Positions 34,194 to 42,210 of a stretch of 64,000 nucleotides of DNA are shown one piece after another; the stretch's first letter is position 1; the number at the start of each line of letters is the position of its first letter. The stretch comes from JAWLHU01 sp041690255 (GTDB lineage Bacteria; Bacillota; Sulfobacillia; Symbiobacteriales; Symbiobacteriaceae), in assembly GCA_041690255.1 (NCBI GenBank), contig JAWLHU010000005.1, positions 1 to 64,000 on the forward strand, in the 5' to 3' direction. The notes below the pieces were generated by a model. That model searched no databases. It worked only from the letters and a program-made list of their open reading frames with translations, and had not been told where the DNA came from. The position numbers were made by a program, and so were the translations under genes.

Positions 34194-35698
34194 CCGCCCA
34201 CCCCCTGCAACAGCTGGTTAAAGTGCTCCGTGCTTGGCGGAGCAACGTGAGCCTCCGGCAGCCGCCGGAGTGTCTCAGTCGAAAGGGGCTGGATGACCCG
34301 CCCCGCCTCCTTCAGGTGCTGGGCGAAGCTCTGGACGACCTCACAACCATAGCTCCCCATCTCCAGGCACTGTCGGAGCGCTTCGTGGACGTATTGCTCA
34401 GGGATATAGCGGAGCAGTCGCAGCGTTCGGATGAACTCCTTCTGTGGCCGGCTCGATGTATGCTGGAGGGCCTCAAGGTACTTGACCCAGATCGGCGGCA
34501 GGGCGCTTGGCTTTAAGGCCCGGGCGTATGACATCGCTCCTGGCTTCCGCTCCAGGAGATCCAGGTAGTGGTCGAAGTTCAGACTCTCCTCATTGCGCCC
34601 GTACAGCCTAGGGTGGTCCGCAATCAAGTCATCGCCATGGTAGAGCCGGATTCGGTCGACATACGCCTTCAGCGTGACCTGCTGGTAGGCATACTGCGCC
34701 GGGACGGAGTAGCGGTTCGTCTCGAAGTGAACCAGCGACAGGCTGTTGACCCGCGGATGTACCACTCGGGCACAGTCGAAGGGGCGATCAGGAAGCGCCT
34801 GGAGAGCCGGCTGCTCCTGCTCGAAGATGGCGCCAACGGTACTGGCATGCTTCACCGGATGCCGCTGCTGGCGGTTACGCAGGCATGCGTTGAGCAGATA
34901 CCCATTCAACTCGGCCAGATCCCTGACTTCTGGTAGCGGCACCAGGAAGTTACGCCGGACGTAGCCGACCAGGTTCTCCACAGCGCCCTTCTCATTGCCC
35001 TTGGCCGGGCTACAGAAGTGGCTGTCGAACAGGTAGTGGGCCCGCAGTGCACTGAAGGCTTCCTGTTCTACCCGGTCACGACCGGCCAGGATCTTGTGCA
35101 CGGCCGTCTTCAGGTTGTCGTAGGAGATCACGGCGGGGACTCCGTTCCAGTGCGCAAACGCAAGCCGGTGTCCTTCGAAGAAGGCCTCCTGCCGCTCGTG
35201 CGGGAAGGCCACCATGAAGAAATCCCGACTGGCCGCCAGGCGCATACAGAAGAGGTGAACCGTGACCTGCTTGCCGGCGATGATCACATCGGCCTGTCCC
35301 CAGTCGCAGAAGGCGCGGGTGCCAAGTCCAAACTCCAGCGGGATGTAAACCTCTCGCTGGCTGCCCCGAATCAGCCGCACGTGGCGTCGAATCGTCGACT
35401 CCCCGCCCTGGAAGTTGTACTCGTTAACCAGCCGCAGGTAGATTCGACGGGCCGTGTGCCGCTGCTTTGGCGGCCTCTGCTGGTCCTGCTCCAGCCATTC
35501 GGCAATGATCCCCTTGACCGACTCCAGGACAGGGGAGGGGCGTTCTGCCTTCAGGCAGTAGCGCGGGGGTTCGGCATCCGCCAGGCACTTCCGGATCGTC
35601 TGGCGGGCCACCTTCAGCTCCCGGGCCACCTCGCGAATAGACCACCCTTTAACCAGCACCAGCTTTCTGATAAGCTCTTTATCGACCATCCCAAACAC
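34190..35698 (-). CDS. istA: IS21 transposase IstA
   Basis: A 502-aa transposase. It has an N-terminal HTH (IRKLVLVKGWSIREVARELKVARQTIRKCL), then a DDE integrase core with GLGTRAFCDWGQADV (first Asp), VPAVISYDNLKTAV (second Asp) and KGNEKGAVENLVGYVRRNFL (Glu). The C-terminal beta-barrel and helical region follow. GTG start with GGGAGG 7 nt upstream; an ATG three codons later is an alternative. Full length for the family, so probably functional. Confidence 0.95.
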   Translation of the reverse strand: MFGMVDKELIRKLVLVKGWSIREVARELKVARQTIRKCLADAEPPRYCLKAERPSPVLESVKGIIAEWLEQDQQRPPKQRHTARRIYLRLVNEYNFQGGESTIRRHVRLIRGSQREVYIPLEFGLGTRAFCDWGQADVIIAGKQVTVHLFCMRLAASRDFFMVAFPHERQEAFFEGHRLAFAHWNGVPAVISYDNLKTAVHKILAGRDRVEQEAFSALRAHYLFDSHFCSPAKGNEKGAVENLVGYVRRNFLVPLPEVRDLAELNGYLLNACLRNRQQRHPVKHASTVGAIFEQEQPALQALPDRPFDCARVVHPRVNSLSLVHFETNRYSVPAQYAYQQVTLKAYVDRIRLYHGDDLIADHPRLYGRNEESLNFDHYLDLLERKPGAMSYARALKPSALPPIWVKYLEALQHTSSRPQKEFIRTLRLLRYIPEQYVHEALRQCLEMGSYGCEVVQSFAQHLKEAGRVIQPLSTETLRRLPEAHVAPPSTEHFNQLLQGVGG

Positions 35699-35877
35699 AA
35701 CCTTTCCTCCCTTACGTGAAGCGTCAGCAACTTCAGCATAAGGGGAAATGTGTTTGGGGTGGCCAACTTTTCAGTGAGCACAGCCAGGTCGGGTGGTCAA
35801 CTTTTCGATGATCAGAACCCCTTCAAGTGGTCAACTTTTAGGTTAGCATTCACATTCCAGTGCACCGGCCCATTTCT

Positions 35878-36010
35878 CGAAAGCGGACGGCTAAACATTA
35901 TGTTTCGGAGGGGTATGTGGGATTACGGTCGGTTCGTGAGGGAAACAGGATTCCGCGACCTTTTTCCGAGGGCGAGCTCAGGCCAATTGGAAAATCGTAG
36001 CGGAACCCTG
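35878..36010. repeat. Dispersed hairpin repeat, copy 3 (hairpin A only)
   Basis: Contains hairpin A (35949-36006): GATTCCGCGACC..TTTTCC pairs with GGAAAATCGTAGCGGAAC, loop with GGGCGAG. It starts about 20 bp beyond the right end of the IS21 element, so the IS may have landed in or beside a repeat field. Confidence 0.6.
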
Positions 36011-36066
36011 TGTGCCAACATGCGTGAGACACTAGGTCTTGAATTACCCGATTTGCATGTATAACG

Positions 36067-36550
36067 AGGGCGGAGAAAGGGAGTTAATCATGCAGGATGG
36101 TGGCGGGTTGGCGATTGACGGATTCCGTCACTTTTTCCCAGGGCGAGCGTAGGTCGAGTGGGAAATCGTAGCGGAACGACGCATTGGAAGGGCCTGTTCA
36201 CCCCGTAAGTGGCTCTTGTGGGGCCTCAGAGGGCGCATACTGGCCCGGGTCAGGCCGAAAAAGGGTGGTTCCCTCACCTCCAGGCCCCTTTTTTTACAGA
36301 TTCCGCTACATTTTCCCGCACGGGTGAGAGGCTCGCCGGGAATTTCTGGTGGAATCGGCTGGAAACTCCGCCCTGACCACCAGCCATGCAGGAATCCGGT
36401 CTTGACGGAGTTCAGGCATCAATCCGCCTGCGCCGATGCGCCCCAACTGGTGCATGGATCAACCGACCGTCGACATCAACCGCCAGTCCCGATTTTGCTC
36501 CGAATTCCCGGTTCGAACTGTCTCAATGTCGTTGACACGTTCCGCCCGGC
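36067..36550. repeat. Dispersed hairpin repeat, copy 4 (close relative of copy 1)
   Basis: Matches copy 1 in order: the block GGCGGAGAAAGGGAGTT (36070), hairpin A (36121-36176), the middle block with CAGGCCGAAAAAGGGTGG (36252), hairpin B (36300-36357) and the tail AACTGTCTCAATGTCGTTGA (36518). Compared with copy 1 it lacks the 136-bp insertion and has about 90 extra bases near 36400-36500. No gene was found between 35861 and 36715 apart from these repeats. Confidence 0.7.
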
Positions 36551-36715
36551 AGAGCGCCCTGGTCATTTGCAGCCGCGCCTGACATAGCAGGATCCCAGCC
36601 CAGACGGGACGGCTTCTAGCACTCGTACAGCCAAACCGCCCGAGTGAGCCATCTCTCTGCCGCAAATGACAGAGGGAACGTAGAGCATGGGGTAGAGGGG
36701 GGGTAGAGAGGTTCT

Positions 36716-37561
36716 TTACAGCGGAGGATTCCGCCGCATCCAGGTGAGGAGGCGGTGGTCGAACTCAGCCTGCTCCTCCAGCATGGGCCAATGGCCGCTC
36801 TGCTCGAAGACCTCTACCTGGCAGGTTGGTAAGAGCTTCTGTGGCTGATCCCAGAGGGTGGGCGGGCAGACGTAGTCGTGCCGTCCCATGGCCACGAAGA
36901 CCGGGGCCTTGACCGCCCCGAAGGTCGGGCGGGGGTCATACTCCCCGAAGATGTCGCCCCAGACATGCGAGAAGAAGGTGATAAACTCCGCATCGCCCCA
37001 GAGCGAGCGCGAGTCATAGGTCGGGTCGGCGAAGTACATAGCACTGTTCAGATAATAGTTCGTGATTAGCTGCTGCTGCGGGTCCAGAGCCTTCAGTTCC
37101 GCCTCGCTCATGCGGGCCCGGTTCTGCATGTGCTGGGCCTTCCGCTCTGGGGAGGCCATCTCGTTCCAGTACCGCTCGCTTTCCGCCCGCATGGCCGGCG
37201 TGATAAAGGGTGGGGCCCCGTCCAGGATCGCATAGGCGCAATGCTCCGGGTAGGCCCGGGCGTAATCCAGGGGGAAGAAGCCCATGGCCGAGTGGCCGAG
37301 CACACCGATCTTCTCGTAGCCAAGTGCCTGTCGCAGGCCGTCCAGGTCGCTGGTCAACTGCTCGAGGGTGACGCCGGCGCCATCGCCCTCGGAGAGGCTG
37401 CTGCCCCGCATATCGTAGAAGACAAGGGTCACATGCTTGCGCAGCTCTGCCGAGAGACTGCGGTCGGTCTGCTCAATGCCACAGGCGTTCGGAATAAAGA
37501 TCGGGAAGCCTTCACCGCTGACCTTCACGTGAAGCTTGACCCCGTTGACCTCAACAAACAC
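36716..37561 (-). CDS. Alpha/beta hydrolase
   Basis: A 281-aa hydrolase with the nucleophile elbow GHSAMG (Ser near residue 91), oxyanion region and a late Asp/His pair (VAMGRHDYVCPP, then QSGHWPMLEE). It resembles proline iminopeptidase or esterase-type enzymes; the substrate is unknown, and a thioesterase or lactonase role would fit the operon. The GTG has GGAGGAG upstream. It is the last gene of the minus-strand acyl operon (40049 to 36716), 12 bp after the SDR gene. Confidence 0.85.
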   Translation of the reverse strand: MFVEVNGVKLHVKVSGEGFPIFIPNACGIEQTDRSLSAELRKHVTLVFYDMRGSSLSEGDGAGVTLEQLTSDLDGLRQALGYEKIGVLGHSAMGFFPLDYARAYPEHCAYAILDGAPPFITPAMRAESERYWNEMASPERKAQHMQNRARMSEAELKALDPQQQLITNYYLNSAMYFADPTYDSRSLWGDAEFITFFSHVWGDIFGEYDPRPTFGAVKAPVFVAMGRHDYVCPPTLWDQPQKLLPTCQVEVFEQSGHWPMLEEQAEFDHRLLTWMRRNPPL

Positions 37562-37573
37562 GAGTCTCTCCTC

Positions 37574-38359
37574 CTACCAAGCAGTTGCCCCGCCATCGAC
37601 GGGGAGGATCTGTCCGGTGATATACGAAGAGGCGGGGCTGGCAAGGAAGACCGCCACACCCTTCAACTCACCGGGGTTGCCAATCCGGCCCATGGGCATG
37701 CCCGCGGCGATCATGTCGCCGGCCACCTCCAGGACTCCTTTGGTCATCTTGGAGGGGAAGAAGCCAGGGGCGATCGCGTTGACCAGGATATCATGCGGCG
37801 CCATGTGGGTCGCCAGGGTCCGGGTAAGGCCGATCAAGCCCGCCTTGGAGGCGTGGTAGCCAATGGCCGAGAGGTGGGTGGGAGGGCTTCCCTGCATGCC
37901 GGCCACCGAGGTGATATTGATCACCCGGCCTCCTTCTCCCTGTTCCACCATGACCTTGCAGACCGCCTGCGACAGGAGCCAGGCGCCGGTCAGGTTCGTG
38001 TCCAGCACATACTGCCAGCGGTCCAGGGGCATCTCGAGCGTCGGGGCGCCCCAGGAGACACCGGCGTTGTTGACGAGGATGTCAATCCGGCCAAACCGCT
38101 CCAGTGTCGCCGCTACCAGGGCCGATGCAGAGTCCGGGTCGCTGACCGAGCCCTGGTAGGCCAGGACCTCGATCCCCATGGCGGAGAGATGCGCCTCGGC
38201 CGTTTTCAGGTCAGGCTCCCGCCGGGCCGTGATCACCACCTTGGCCCCCGCTTCGCCCAGTCCTTCGGCCATCTCCAGGCCAAGCCCGCGGGAACCGCCA
38301 GTCACGATGGCCACTTTGCCACGCAGATCAAAGAGGCTTGAAAGCGAAGGCAGACTCAT
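37574..38359 (-). CDS. Short-chain dehydrogenase/reductase
   Basis: A 261-aa classical SDR. It has the cofactor motif TGGSRGLG (about residues 20-27), NNAG (about 94), catalytic Ser in ITSVAG and the YHASK active-site Tyr/Lys. The Arg pair after strand beta-2 (TARREPD) suggests NADP(H). It is probably a 3-oxoacyl or hydroxyacyl reductase/dehydrogenase. ATG with AAGGAGG upstream. Fourth gene in the sigma-54-type minus-strand operon; 79 bp separates it from the SDR before it. Confidence 0.88.
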   Translation of the reverse strand: MSLPSLSSLFDLRGKVAIVTGGSRGLGLEMAEGLGEAGAKVVITARREPDLKTAEAHLSAMGIEVLAYQGSVSDPDSASALVAATLERFGRIDILVNNAGVSWGAPTLEMPLDRWQYVLDTNLTGAWLLSQAVCKVMVEQGEGGRVINITSVAGMQGSPPTHLSAIGYHASKAGLIGLTRTLATHMAPHDILVNAIAPGFFPSKMTKGVLEVAGDMIAAGMPMGRIGNPGELKGVAVFLASPASSYITGQILPVDGGATAW

Positions 38360-38438
38360 GCAGAGGGAACCTCCTTCGGATCATGTAGATTTGGCATGCC
38401 GGGAGCCCGCCGTCCGGGGGCAGACCTGGAGCGTCGCT

Positions 38439-39200
38439 CTACCCTCTCGGGCCGCCGGCCACGTATATCACCTGGCCGGAGACGAAGGCGGACTCCTCGG
38501 AGCAGAGGAAGGCGATCACGTTGGCCACATCCTCCGGCTGGCCGACCCGCTGCAGGGGGATCTGGGAAGCCGCCCCCGCCTTCATCTGCTCGAAATCGAG
38601 CCCCATGCGCTCTGCCACCGCCCGGGTCATGCGGGTCTCAATAAAGCCCGGTGCTACGGCATTGACGTTCACGTTAAAGCGGCCCAGCTCGATGGCCAGC
38701 GTCTTGGTGAAACCCTGCACGCCGGCCTTCGCTGCAGCGTAGTTGGCCTGGCCCCGATTACCCAGGGCGGAGGTGGAGGAGGTGAAGACCATCTTCCCGT
38801 AGTTCTGGGCGACCATGTACTTCTGGGCTGCCTGCGCGCAGAGAAAGGAGCCCTTCAGATGGGTGGTCATGACGCCGTCCCAGTCGTCGTCGGTCATCCT
38901 GTGCAGGAGATTGTCCCGGGTGATCCCGGCGATCGCGACGAGCATGTGCAGGCCGCCGAAGACCTCGGCGGTCTTTGCCATTGCTGCCTCCACCGCCTCA
39001 CGCTCTGTGACATTCAGTTGAATCGCCATCGCCTTGCCGCCGGCGGCCTGGATCTCGGCCACGACCTCTTCGGCAGGGCCCAGATCCATATCTGTCACCA
39101 CGACGGCTGCTCCCTGTGCCGCCAGGGTTCTGGCCGTCGCTGCGCCAATGCCTCGCCCGGCGCCGGTTACGAACGCTACTCTGCCATCAAACCGCCCCAT
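38439..39200 (-). CDS. Short-chain dehydrogenase/reductase (FabG-like)
   Basis: A 253-aa classical SDR with TGAGRGIG (residues 12-19), catalytic Ser in SSTSALG, YAAAK (Tyr/Lys) and the end sequence VSGQVIYVAGGPRG. VVTDMDLG (Asp after beta-2) suggests NAD(H), unlike the next SDR in the operon. The NAD/NADP pairing of two SDRs is compatible with sequential oxidation and reduction, but substrates cannot be assigned. ATG with AAGGAGG 8 nt upstream. It follows the MaoC gene by 17 bp. Confidence 0.88.
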   Translation of the reverse strand: MGRFDGRVAFVTGAGRGIGAATARTLAAQGAAVVVTDMDLGPAEEVVAEIQAAGGKAMAIQLNVTEREAVEAAMAKTAEVFGGLHMLVAIAGITRDNLLHRMTDDDWDGVMTTHLKGSFLCAQAAQKYMVAQNYGKMVFTSSTSALGNRGQANYAAAKAGVQGFTKTLAIELGRFNVNVNAVAPGFIETRMTRAVAERMGLDFEQMKAGAASQIPLQRVGQPEDVANVIAFLCSEESAFVSGQVIYVAGGPRG

Positions 39201-39217
39201 GAGAGAATCCTCCTTCG

Positions 39218-39637
39218 CTATTGGCCGGGCAGGTAGATCTCGCCCTCGCCACTGGTAACCAGATCGCCCTTCTGATTCACGGCGGCAATCGCCAGGGTGA
39301 CCAGGCGCCGCCCATCGGGCTGCAGGGTAATCGCCTGGACCGTTCCCTTGCAGGTCAGGACATCACCCAGCCGGACCATGGCACCGAAGCGAACCCCCAG
39401 TCGCCGCACATTCTCCGCTCCGGCCAGGCCGGCCAGAAACTGGCCCAGGAAGCCCATGGAGAGCATGCCGTGTGCGATCACATCGCCCAGGCCGACCGCC
39501 CTGGCGGTCTCCACATCGGTGTGGATCAGGTTGTAGTCGCCCGAGGCCCCGGCATACTTGAGCAACTGGAGCTTGCTGACCGGCTCCTTCACCAGGGTGG
39601 GTACCTCATCACCTACGGATAGTTTCTGTTCTAACAA
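39218..39637 (-). CDS. MaoC-like hydratase, catalytic (HadB-type) subunit
   Basis: A 139-aa hot-dog-fold enoyl hydratase/3-hydroxyacyl dehydratase. The active dyad is in YAGASGDYNLIHTD (Asp and His), followed by GLGDVIAHGMLSMGFLGQ, very like mycobacterial HadB. TTG at 39637 has GGGAGGTG 6 nt upstream, better than the GTG at 39646 that lies in the ribosome site. It overlaps the upstream gene by 29 bp. With that partner it should form a split heterodimeric hydratase. Confidence 0.85.
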   Translation of the reverse strand: MLEQKLSVGDEVPTLVKEPVSKLQLLKYAGASGDYNLIHTDVETARAVGLGDVIAHGMLSMGFLGQFLAGLAGAENVRRLGVRFGAMVRLGDVLTCKGTVQAITLQPDGRRLVTLAIAAVNQKGDLVTSGEGEIYLPGQ

Positions 39638-40049
39638 GTGTGGCACCTCCCTGGTGGATAATCACGGTGGTCTTTCCGGAGAAGATCAGGGTGCCGGATG
39701 GGTTCCGCCCTTCCAGGGAAGCGATGACGAAGGTCATCTGCCCGAGCCGTCCCTCTTTTACGAAGAGGTCCGTGACCTTTCTGGTGACCATTACCACATC
39801 GCCGGCCCGCAGGGGGCGCTCATACATGTACTCCTCGTTGCCATGGATGAACCGGGACGGATCGATGTCGGCCAGGCCCGGGATCCTCACCCGAAAGGTG
39901 GTCGGGAAGGTGGGTGGCGCTACATCCCCCCTCTGATAGATGGGGTTCGGGTCGCCTATGGCGTCAGCAAACTTCCGAATCGCCCCGCGCTCGACCGTGA
40001 ACAGCTCGGGCTCAGACTCGGCTCCAATCAGGCTCTTGTCAAGTGGCAC
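39609..40049 (-). CDS. MaoC-like dehydratase, non-catalytic (HadA-type) subunit
   Basis: A 146-aa N-terminal MaoC (FAS1-DH type) domain protein. The segment IGDPNPIYQRGDVAPPTFP aligns with the hot-dog active-site helix, but the catalytic His is Tyr (NPIY), as in HadA/HadC subunits that need a HadB partner. The GTG at 40061 lies inside AAGGAGGTG, so the GTG at 40049 (MPLDKSLIGAE) is preferred. It is the first gene downstream of the minus-strand sigma-54 promoter at 40108-40124. Confidence 0.82.
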   Translation of the reverse strand: MPLDKSLIGAESEPELFTVERGAIRKFADAIGDPNPIYQRGDVAPPTFPTTFRVRIPGLADIDPSRFIHGNEEYMYERPLRAGDVVMVTRKVTDLFVKEGRLGQMTFVIASLEGRNPSGTLIFSGKTTVIIHQGGATLVRTETIRR

Positions 40050-40107
40050 TGGGCACTGCACCTCCTTGGGGTTCGCGATCGGCGGTACGCTCTGTCAATC
40101 ATACGCA

Positions 40108-40124
40108 AGCAAAATGAGTGCCAA
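40108..40124 (-). promoter_or_regulatory. Sigma-54 promoter of the minus-strand acyl operon
   Basis: On the minus strand TTGGCACTCATTTTGCT: GG and GC are exactly 10 nt apart, and both the -24 (TTGGCAC) and -12 (TTTTGCT) blocks match consensus. The transcript start is near 40098, about 50 nt before the gene at 40049. This is the best of the three sigma-54 sites. Confidence 0.85.
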
Positions 40125-40196
40125 CCATCCCGATGACGGGAGGGCTGGCACTCATGGGCTGGGGCGTTCATCGGATGAGTCGGCGCGTTCAGCTTC

Positions 40197-40216
40197 TGTA
40201 CACGGGTGTTCACTGA
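40197..40216 (-). promoter_or_regulatory. Putative upstream activator site 3
   Basis: On the minus strand TCAGTGAACACCCGTGTACA, nearly the same as the inner palindrome of site 1 at 4787 (AGTGAACACCCC-TGTTCA). It lies about 73 bp upstream of the -24 element at 40124 and just beyond the stop of proS. Confidence 0.6.
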
Positions 40217-40229
40217 CGGAGCGATGGCC

Positions 40230-41933
40230 CTATGCCAGCAGAGCGGTGACGGCGGACTCCACCTGATCCAGCGGGACCACCTTCGTCTCGCCGGTCGCCC
40301 GCACTCGAAGCTCCGCACCCCCCGCTGCGAGGGAGCGGCTGCTGATCGTAATCCGGATCGGCATGCCCAGCAGATCGGCATCCTTGAACTTGACACCGGC
40401 GCTCAGATCCCGGTCATCGTACAGGACTTGATCAGCGCCCAGAGTTGTATACAGACGCTCCGCGGCGCCCAGCGCCTCCGCTTCCTTGCCTGCCACCAGC
40501 AGGTGGCACTGGTACGGCGCAACCGAAGCCGGCCAGATGATCCCATCGGTGTCATGGTGCTGTTCGATGATCGAGGCGAGCATCCGGGTGATGCCGATGC
40601 CATAACAGCCCATGATCATCGGGCGGGAGGTGCCGTCCTCCGCCTGGAAGTGGGCCCCCATCGCCTCGCTGTACTTCGTCCCGAGCTTGAACGTGTTCCC
40701 CACCTCAATGCCCCGGACGGTCTTCAGCTCACCGCCGCAGTGGGTACAGGTATGGCCTGCCCCGGCCACGGCAATGTCCGCGATCAACTCCGCCGTAAAG
40801 TCCCGGCCGTAGTTGACTCCGCTCAGGTGGTAGTCCGTGCGATTCGCCCCGGTGATAAGGTTCCGGGCAGCGATCAGGGAGTCATCGACCACGATCCTGA
40901 CCGGCACGTCCAGCTTGAGCCCGACCGGTGACGCGTAGCCGACCGCAAGGCCGAAGGCCTCTGCCTCGGCGGTGCTGAGGGTACGCAGGCCCGGCAGCCG
41001 CAGGGCATTCTGCAGCTTGATATCGCTCACGTCCAGATCGCCGCGCAGACAGGCCAGGATCACCGACTCGCCATCTTGCGTGTAGAAGACGCACTTCATG
41101 GTCTCCCGGGCCGTGCAGTGCATGGCCGCAGCCAGGGTGGCAATAGTCGCCGTGCCGGGGGTGTGGTGCTCGGTCACCGGCAGCAGCTCAGCGCCGGCGC
41201 CCGGAGCAGTACCCTTATCGGCCACGGCCACCTCCTGGTTCGCGGCATAGTCACAGGTGGAGCAGGTGATCAGGGTATCCTCGCCACCTTCCGCCAGAAG
41301 CATGAACTCGTGGGCCATGCGGCCGCCCATCATGCCGGTGTCGGACTGGACGACCAGGATATCGACCCCACAGCGGCGGTAGAAGGCCCGGTAGGCGTCG
41401 ACCACCCGGTCGTAGTACTGGTCGAAGTCTGCCTGGTTGGTGTGAAAGCTGTAGCCGTCCTTCATGATAAACTCCCGCAGCCGGACCAGACCGCCCCGGG
41501 GCCGGGCTTCGTCGCGGAACTTAGTCTGGATCTGGTAGACCATGAGCGGCAGTTGCCGGTAGGAGTCGACCATGGAGCGGACGAGGTCGGTGACCGCCTC
41601 CTCGTGGGTCATGGCGAGGACCATCTCCTGGGCATTCCGGTCCTGCCAGCGGGCCAGTGACGAGTCGATCGCCTCATAGCGACCGGTCTCCCGCCAGAGG
41701 GAGGCGGGCTGCGCCACGGGGAGGAGGAGTTCCTGGCCGCCGATCCGGTCCATCTCCTCGCGGGCGATCGCCTCGATCCGTTTGATCACCCGGTAGGCCA
41801 GCGGGGTCAGGCTATAAATGCCGGCGGTCAACCGCCGGACCAGGCCGGCCTTCAGCAGCAGCTTGTGGCTGGGCAGTTCGGCCTCCGAGGCAACCTGCTT
41901 CTGGGTCTTCACGAGCAACTGAGTCATGCGCAT
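40230..41933 (-). CDS. proS: Prolyl-tRNA synthetase
   Basis: A 567-aa bacterial-type ProRS that charges tRNA-Pro. Class II motifs are visible: motif 2 around FRDEARPRGGLVRLREFIMKDGYSFH, and motif 3 GCYGIGITRMLASIIEQHHD. The editing (INS) domain lies between (about residues 225-380). The length is normal for the long bacterial form. ATG at 41933 with GGAGGTG 7 nt upstream. Regulated by the T-box leader that ends just before it. Confidence 0.97.
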   Translation of the reverse strand: MRMTQLLVKTQKQVASEAELPSHKLLLKAGLVRRLTAGIYSLTPLAYRVIKRIEAIAREEMDRIGGQELLLPVAQPASLWRETGRYEAIDSSLARWQDRNAQEMVLAMTHEEAVTDLVRSMVDSYRQLPLMVYQIQTKFRDEARPRGGLVRLREFIMKDGYSFHTNQADFDQYYDRVVDAYRAFYRRCGVDILVVQSDTGMMGGRMAHEFMLLAEGGEDTLITCSTCDYAANQEVAVADKGTAPGAGAELLPVTEHHTPGTATIATLAAAMHCTARETMKCVFYTQDGESVILACLRGDLDVSDIKLQNALRLPGLRTLSTAEAEAFGLAVGYASPVGLKLDVPVRIVVDDSLIAARNLITGANRTDYHLSGVNYGRDFTAELIADIAVAGAGHTCTHCGGELKTVRGIEVGNTFKLGTKYSEAMGAHFQAEDGTSRPMIMGCYGIGITRMLASIIEQHHDTDGIIWPASVAPYQCHLLVAGKEAEALGAAERLYTTLGADQVLYDDRDLSAGVKFKDADLLGMPIRITISSRSLAAGGAELRVRATGETKVVPLDQVESAVTALLA

Positions 41934-41953
41934 GTGCCATCACCTCCGGAAAT

Positions 41954-42204
41954 AAAAACGACTCGCCCTGTGCAAAGGGCGAGTCGCAAAACCCGCGTTA
42001 CCACCTTCATTGGTTCTCGGCCCACATCGCCCGGAGAGTCGGGCGGCAATGGGGTGCCCTGCGTTAACGGGGGGCCTCCGGGACGGCTTCTCGCCGCCGG
42101 CTCAGGGGTGGGTTCGCTGCGCCGGTCGAAGGCCGGCCTTGCACCGAATGGCCGGTTCTCTGGACATCGTCCTGCGCAGGTACTGGTCCCATCATCGCCT
42201 GTTG
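41954..42204 (-). ncRNA. T-box leader (proline) of proS
   Basis: The minus-strand leader holds the conserved T-box AAGGTGGTAACGCGGG (41992-42007), followed by the terminator CGACTCGCCCT / AGGGCGAGTCG plus TTTTTATTT (41950-41986). Upstream, a stem I region contains an AGAGA-type loop (CCAGAGAACC) and a likely specifier GAA-CCC-A, with the proline codon CCC at 42110-42112. Uncharged tRNA-Pro should favour the antiterminator and proS expression. Confidence 0.9.
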
Positions 42205-42210
42205 AATGTG

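Larger units (their letters stand above)
33317..35860 (-). mobile_element. Complete IS21-family insertion sequence with 6-bp target duplication
   Basis: The element spans about 33323-35854 (2.53 kb). Ends match as imperfect inverted repeats: TGTTCATGTCAACCGAAAAG on the left against TGTGAATGCTAACCTAAAAG (reverse complement of the right end). Sub-terminal GTGG(T/G)CAACTTTT-type repeats occur at both ends (three on the right near 35758, 35794 and 35829), as IS21 elements have. TTCCAG flanks both sides (33317-33322 and 35855-35860). It encodes intact istA and istB on the minus strand, so it may still be mobile. Confidence 0.88.

Noticed and set aside
36190..36205. TGTTCACC inside the hairpin repeats (also at 12742)
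   Set aside because: Part of the conserved repeat sequence; no partner half-site or sigma-54 promoter nearby.
40147..40163. Second TGGCACTCAT-type match on the plus strand near the proS stop
   Set aside because: It lacks TTGC at the -12 position and faces the 3' end of proS.
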